NCBI GenBank assembly: GCA_035495555.1
Contig: DATJFQ010000013.1
Coordinates: 1-52,135, forward strand
Direction of reading: 5' to 3'
Length of the DNA: 52,135 bases
Origin: DATJFQ01 sp035495555
GTDB taxonomy: Bacteria; Acidobacteriota; Vicinamibacteria; Vicinamibacterales; 2-12-FULL-66-21
In this document: positions 48,347 through 52,135 of the stretch, one piece after another
How the letters are laid out: each line of letters begins with the position of its first letter
Position numbering within the stretch: position 1 is the stretch's first letter
Translations under genes and position numbers: made by a program
The notes under the pieces: generated by a model
Databases searched by the model: none
What the model saw: only the letters and a program-made list of their open reading frames with translations
What the model was told of the DNA's origin: nothing

Positions 48347-49531
48347 TTGCGTCGTCTATACCTGCCGCTCGCCGTCGTCGTGTCGTGTGCCGTGCTGTCC
48401 AACTGCTCCAGCGAGAAGCAGGTGGCGGCCGCCGAACAGAACAGCCGTCCCGTCAAGACCGAACAGGCACAGGTCAGGGAACTGCGCCGCGCCGTCGAGG
48501 TCATCGGTACGCTCGCCGCGCGCGAAGAAGTCGTCGTGTCCTCGGAAGTGGAGGGCCGGGTCGCCACGCTTGCGCACGATCTTGGCGACAAGGTGCCGGC
48601 CGGAACACCGCTCGTCGAGCTCGATCCGGAAAAGGCGAGGTATCGCGCGGACACGCAGCGGGCGGCGCTTGCGCAGGCTCGTGCCAAGTATGGCGCACCG
48701 GCCGAGGGCGATCTACCCGCGCTCGACCAGGTCCCGGAGGTCGTGAGCAGTACGGCCCAGCTCTCGGAAGCGACCCAGCAGCTCGAGCGTGCGAAGAGCC
48801 TGGCTGCGCGGAAGCTGCTTTCGCAGTCCGACTTCGACGCCGCGCAGACGCGGTACGACACGGCCAAGGCCGCCCACGATCAGGCCCTGGCCTCCGCGCG
48901 CCAACTGCGCGCCGATATCCAGGCGCAGTCCTCATCGCTCCAGCTGGCCGAACGCGAGCTGCGCGATACGGTGATACGCGCGCCGTTCGACGGTTACGTC
49001 GCCGAGCGGCTCGTCTCGCTCGGGCAGTTCGTCCAGCCGCAAACACCGATCATGCGCATCGTCCGGCTTCAGCCGCTGAAGCTGACGGCGGAAGTGCCGG
49101 AGAAATTCGCGCCGTGGATCGAAACGGGACGTCCGGTTGCGGTTCACGTCGACGCGTACCCGGACGAGACCTTCGAGGGCAAGGTCGTGCGCATCAGCCC
49201 CTCGGTAAATTTGAAATCGCGGGCGTTTGCAATCGAAGGGGAAGTCCCGAACCCCGACGGCCGGCTGAAGCCCGGAACGTTCGCGCGCGTGCAGATCACG
49301 ACGGACCACGTCGACCGCGCGGTCACGATCCCCGCGTCGGCCGTCCAGAGCCGCTACGGCACCAACCGCGTCTTCGTCGTCCAGAACGGCACGCTATCGG
49401 GCCGCGAAGTAGTGCTCGGTGATCGGATCGGCGACCGCGTCGAAGTCAGCAAGGGTATCGACGCCGGCACGGCGCTCGTCGCCAGCGACGTCGAGCAACT
49501 GGCGGACGGCATGAAGGTCAATACGAAGTGA
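48347..49531 (+). CDS. RND efflux periplasmic adaptor (membrane fusion protein), lipoprotein
   Basis: 394 residues from the TTG at 48347, with a GGGAG ribosome site upstream. Lipobox LSNC at the end of the signal peptide. Biotinyl-lipoyl-like halves flank a coiled-coil hairpin (about 100-205, AALAQARAKYG through SLQLAERELRDTVIRAPFDGYVAER). Beta-barrel and membrane-proximal domains follow. It links an inner-membrane RND pump to an outer-membrane channel. The pump gene follows after a 106-nt spacer, but no TolC-like channel gene is in view. Confidence 0.92.
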   Translation: MRRLYLPLAVVVSCAVLSNCSSEKQVAAAEQNSRPVKTEQAQVRELRRAVEVIGTLAAREEVVVSSEVEGRVATLAHDLGDKVPAGTPLVELDPEKARYRADTQRAALAQARAKYGAPAEGDLPALDQVPEVVSSTAQLSEATQQLERAKSLAARKLLSQSDFDAAQTRYDTAKAAHDQALASARQLRADIQAQSSSLQLAERELRDTVIRAPFDGYVAERLVSLGQFVQPQTPIMRIVRLQPLKLTAEVPEKFAPWIETGRPVAVHVDAYPDETFEGKVVRISPSVNLKSRAFAIEGEVPNPDGRLKPGTFARVQITTDHVDRAVTIPASAVQSRYGTNRVFVVQNGTLSGREVVLGDRIGDRVEVSKGIDAGTALVASDVEQLADGMKVNTK

Positions 49532-49539
49532 TCGAGATA

Positions 49540-49630
49540 ACTACAACTACCAATTACACAAGACGAGTCAATTGAGAGTTGACGCCTCGAGTCGTTGAGT
49601 AATTGTGAAGTTGCGTAGTTGACAGCGTCA
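49540..49630. repeat. inverted TTG-phased repeat between adaptor and pump
   Basis: CAACTACCAATTACACAA-type words on the left and TTGAGTAA, TTGTGAAG, TTGCGTAG, TTGAC (49594-49625) on the right form an imperfect inverted repeat inside the RND operon. Confidence 0.6.
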
Positions 49631-49637
49631 GCTCCCC

Positions 49638-52135
49638 ATGTCTATCGCTGAATTCTGCGTCAAGCGTCCTGTCTTCACGACCATGCTCGTGACGCTGTTC
49701 GTCGTCACGGGAATTTTCTCGTTCCGCGATCTCAGCGTCGACCTTCTGCCGAAGGCGGATCCCGCGACGGTTGCGGTGAACCTGTCGCTGCCCGGCGCGA
49801 GCCCGGACGAGCTGAACAGCGCGGTCGCCGAGCCCACCGAACAGGCCCTCAGCAGCATTGCGGGCATCGACGAGATGAACACGACGATCCGCGAAGGCAG
49901 CGTGCGGATCACGATCAAGTTCGTCCTCGAGCGCGACATCGACAGCGCGGCCCAGGACGTCCGCGAGAAGGTCGCAACGGCGATTCACGACCTGCCGCCG
50001 GAGCTGCTGCCGCCCGTCATCACCAAGGTGGACCCCGACGCGGATCCAGTCCTGAGCTTTGCGCTGTCGGGGCCGCTGCCGATTCGCGTCCTGACCGAAA
50101 CGGCGGACAAGCAGGTCCGGCGCGCCATCGAGACAGTCGACGGCGTCGGCGACGTGACGATCTCCGGGGGGCGTGCGCGCCAGATTCGCGTGACGCTCGA
50201 TGTCGAGAAACTGAACGCGCACAACCTCACCGTGCAGGACGTCAGCGACGCGATCGTGTCGGAGAACGTCGAGATTCCCGGCGGACGGATCGAACAGGGC
50301 GATGCGGAGCTGACGCTCCGCACGCTCGGGCGTCTCGAATCGACCGACCAGTTCCGGCAGATCGTGGTCGCCACGGTGAACAAAGCGCCGATCCGGCTGA
50401 GCGATGTGGCCACGGTCGAGGACACGACCGAAGATCCGACGACAGGTGCGTTTCTCGACGGCAACCGGACCGTCGTCATGGACGTGCGGCGGCAGTCGGG
50501 TCAGAACACCGTGAAGGTGGTGGAGGCCGTCAAGGCGAAGCTTGCATCGCTGCAGCGCAGCCTGCCGCCAGAGGTGCGGATCACGACCACGCGGGACGAT
50601 TCGGCATTTATCCGGGCGTCGATCGCGGCCCTCGAGGAGCACCTGATCCTGGGCAGTCTGCTCGCGAGCGTCGTCATCATGATCTTCATCCGCAATCTGC
50701 GGGTCGTGCTCGTCGCGTCACTCGCCATTCCGGCGTCCATCATCGCGAGCTTCGCGCTGATCCGCTACGCCGGATTCACGCTGAACAGCATGACGCTGCT
50801 GGGGCTCACACTCGCCGTGGGCATCGTGATTGACGACGCCATCGTCGTGCTGGAGAACATCTTCCGGCACATGCAGGAAGAAGGGACTCCTCCGTTCCAG
50901 TCCGCGATCAACGGCACCCAGGAAGTCACACTCGCGGTGATCGCGACGTCGGTGTCGCTGATTGTCATCTTCCTGCCCGTCGCATTCATGACGGGCTACA
51001 CGCAACGGTTCATCTATCCCTTCGGGTTCACGATGGCGTTCGCGGTCATGGTGTCGCTCCTCGTGAGCCTCACCCTGACGCCGATGCTGAGCGCGCGCAT
51101 CGTCCGGACCGACGGCCGCGTACACCGGCACGACGAGGGGTTTTTCGGCAAAGTGGATCGCGGCTACCGCCGGTGCCTCTGGTGGTCGCTCGATCACCGC
51201 CGCGTGATCGTGGCGGTGAGCGTGATCGTATTCGCGTTGACATTCGTGTTCGCGCGCAGCATCGGCCGTTCGTTCCTGCCCAACGAGGACATGGGGGATT
51301 TTCAGCTCGTGATCGACACCCCGGAGGGAACCTCGCTCGCCGGAACCGAGAAAGCGGTGCTGGAATTGTCGCCGCAGATCCAGGCCATCCCCGGCGTCGC
51401 GCACGTGATGCCGACGATCTTCGAACGCGTGAACCATTCGCACATCCTCGTCACGCTGCAGCCGCTGGCCGAGAGATCGTCGAGCGCCGACCAGATCGCC
51501 GCGCGCGTCCGCGATGTGATGACGAAGTATCCGGCGTACAAGCCGACCGTCATCCTGCGCACCCCGCTCGGGGGCGGCGAGGCGTCGTCCTATCCAATCA
51601 TGGTGAATCTCACCGGGCCGGACCTGGTGCGGCTCGCGCAGGATTCCCTCCGGCTGCTGAACGCCGTCCAGCAGCTCCCGATCATCACCGACTCCAAAGC
51701 GGTGGTGAATCTCAGCAACCCGGAGCTGCGGGTCGCCGTCGACCGGGCGCGCGCGGCAGACCTCGGCGTCCGCGTGTCCGATCTCGCGCGTGCGCTGCGG
51801 CTCATGGTCAGTGGAGAGGACGAGATCTCGAGCTACCGTGAAGCGGGGGAGCGGTACCCCGTCACGATTCGTGTGCGCGAGGATCAGCGCTCCGATATCG
51901 ATGCTATCGGCGGCCTGATGGTCCCATCGACTGTCGGCCCTCCGGTGCGCGTCGACAACGTGGCAACACTGGCCAGAGGGTTCGGGCCGACGGTGATTCA
52001 GCGCTTCAACCGCCAGTTCTCGATGGGGATCTACGCGGACATCAAGCCGGGGCAGCCTCTCGACCTGGCCATTCGCGAGATTCAGGGCGCCGTTCGTGAC
52101 CTGCATCTGCCGCCGGGTTACGCGGCGAAGTTCAC
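49638..52135 (+). CDS. RND multidrug efflux permease (AcrB-type), 3' end outside window
   Basis: At least 832 residues from the ATG at 49638 (MSIAEFCVKRPVFTTMLVTLF); the gene runs past the window end. First membrane helix near the N-terminus, large periplasmic loop, then a helix block with the proton-relay Asp pair in GIVIDDAIVVLENIF (about residue 400). A second hydrophobic block near 515-540 and a second periplasmic loop follow. It belongs to the hydrophobe/amphiphile efflux group rather than the heavy-metal group, judged by the DD pair. It works with the adaptor just upstream. Confidence 0.94.
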   Translation, partial: MSIAEFCVKRPVFTTMLVTLFVVTGIFSFRDLSVDLLPKADPATVAVNLSLPGASPDELNSAVAEPTEQALSSIAGIDEMNTTIREGSVRITIKFVLERDIDSAAQDVREKVATAIHDLPPELLPPVITKVDPDADPVLSFALSGPLPIRVLTETADKQVRRAIETVDGVGDVTISGGRARQIRVTLDVEKLNAHNLTVQDVSDAIVSENVEIPGGRIEQGDAELTLRTLGRLESTDQFRQIVVATVNKAPIRLSDVATVEDTTEDPTTGAFLDGNRTVVMDVRRQSGQNTVKVVEAVKAKLASLQRSLPPEVRITTTRDDSAFIRASIAALEEHLILGSLLASVVIMIFIRNLRVVLVASLAIPASIIASFALIRYAGFTLNSMTLLGLTLAVGIVIDDAIVVLENIFRHMQEEGTPPFQSAINGTQEVTLAVIATSVSLIVIFLPVAFMTGYTQRFIYPFGFTMAFAVMVSLLVSLTLTPMLSARIVRTDGRVHRHDEGFFGKVDRGYRRCLWWSLDHRRVIVAVSVIVFALTFVFARSIGRSFLPNEDMGDFQLVIDTPEGTSLAGTEKAVLELSPQIQAIPGVAHVMPTIFERVNHSHILVTLQPLAERSSSADQIAARVRDVMTKYPAYKPTVILRTPLGGGEASSYPIMVNLTGPDLVRLAQDSLRLLNAVQQLPIITDSKAVVNLSNPELRVAVDRARAADLGVRVSDLARALRLMVSGEDEISSYREAGERYPVTIRVREDQRSDIDAIGGLMVPSTVGPPVRVDNVATLARGFGPTVIQRFNRQFSMGIYADIKPGQPLDLAIREIQGAVRDLHLPPGYAAKF

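Noticed and set aside
47446..48867. 473-codon version of the DUF1684 gene
   Set aside because: The first part would translate the heptamer array and the antisense of the RND adaptor; the signal peptide begins at 48042 or 48021.
49554..52106. long minus-strand frames across the RND pump
   Set aside because: The plus strand holds a full AcrB-type reading frame with the proton-relay Asp pair; the minus frames are shadows.

Overview
The window is GC-rich, densely coded bacterial chromosome with about 50 genes on both strands. No rRNA, tRNA, phage, transposase gene or CRISPR array is visible. The gene set fits a Gram-negative, hopanoid-type lineage. It includes a 1008-residue TonB-dependent receptor with an N-terminal carboxypeptidase-regulatory domain, Ser/Thr kinases, an RND efflux system, the HpnC/HpnD/HpnE squalene route, a sigma-54 activator and an ECF sigma factor. 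Together with heptamer-repeat spacers this suggests Acidobacteriota, perhaps Vicinamibacteria. That assignment is inference from gene content, not a search.

Layout: 1-1961 (minus) carries a radical SAM/SPASM maturase, two very small downstream genes (one cut by the window edge) and a hairpin-rich leader. 1962-3350 is a sigma-54 response regulator. 3450-9310 is a 2-oxoacid dehydrogenase operon (E3, E1alpha, E1beta, E2) ending with lipB, so the complex and the enzyme that starts its lipoylation are co-expressed. 9422-12690 has an ECF sigma factor, a malate-dehydrogenase-like protein without its catalytic residues, an SDR and a membrane-anchored pseudokinase. 12714-14912 (minus) has a CDP-alcohol phosphatidyltransferase, a receiver-like protein and a threonine dehydratase-like enzyme. 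15661-18811 (minus) is a coupled trio: alpha/beta hydrolase, an orphan transhydrogenase alpha subunit and an FHA protein. 18811-26705 is housekeeping: ygfZ, mutT/mutY, a PduO-type adenosyltransferase, hpnC-hpnD-hpnE-thiI and an aldolase. 26791-38565 is mixed metabolism: lipoprotein, NUDIX hydrolase, deformylase, a double ThyX-like protein, thioesterase/MBL pair, regulator/membrane protein pair, rhodanese/threonine dehydratase pair, a broken four-helix-bundle gene, M20 dipeptidase, RmlA and a HAD phosphatase. 38570-45420 has a Ser/Thr kinase, an outer-membrane protein and the TonB receptor. 45689-52135 has a SirB1-like protein, a HAD enzyme, a DUF1684 lipoprotein, and an RND adaptor and pump, the pump running off the end.

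The most unusual global property is the intergenic DNA. Many spacers consist of short direct repeats with a unit near 7 nt but different sequences, and some are arranged as long inverted repeats. Three spacers share a roughly 100-135 bp hairpin core embedded in GCGCCTC arrays. There is also a perfectly centred 168 bp palindromic element next to a start codon. Two genes appear to start with CTG overlapping the upstream stop codon (CTGA).
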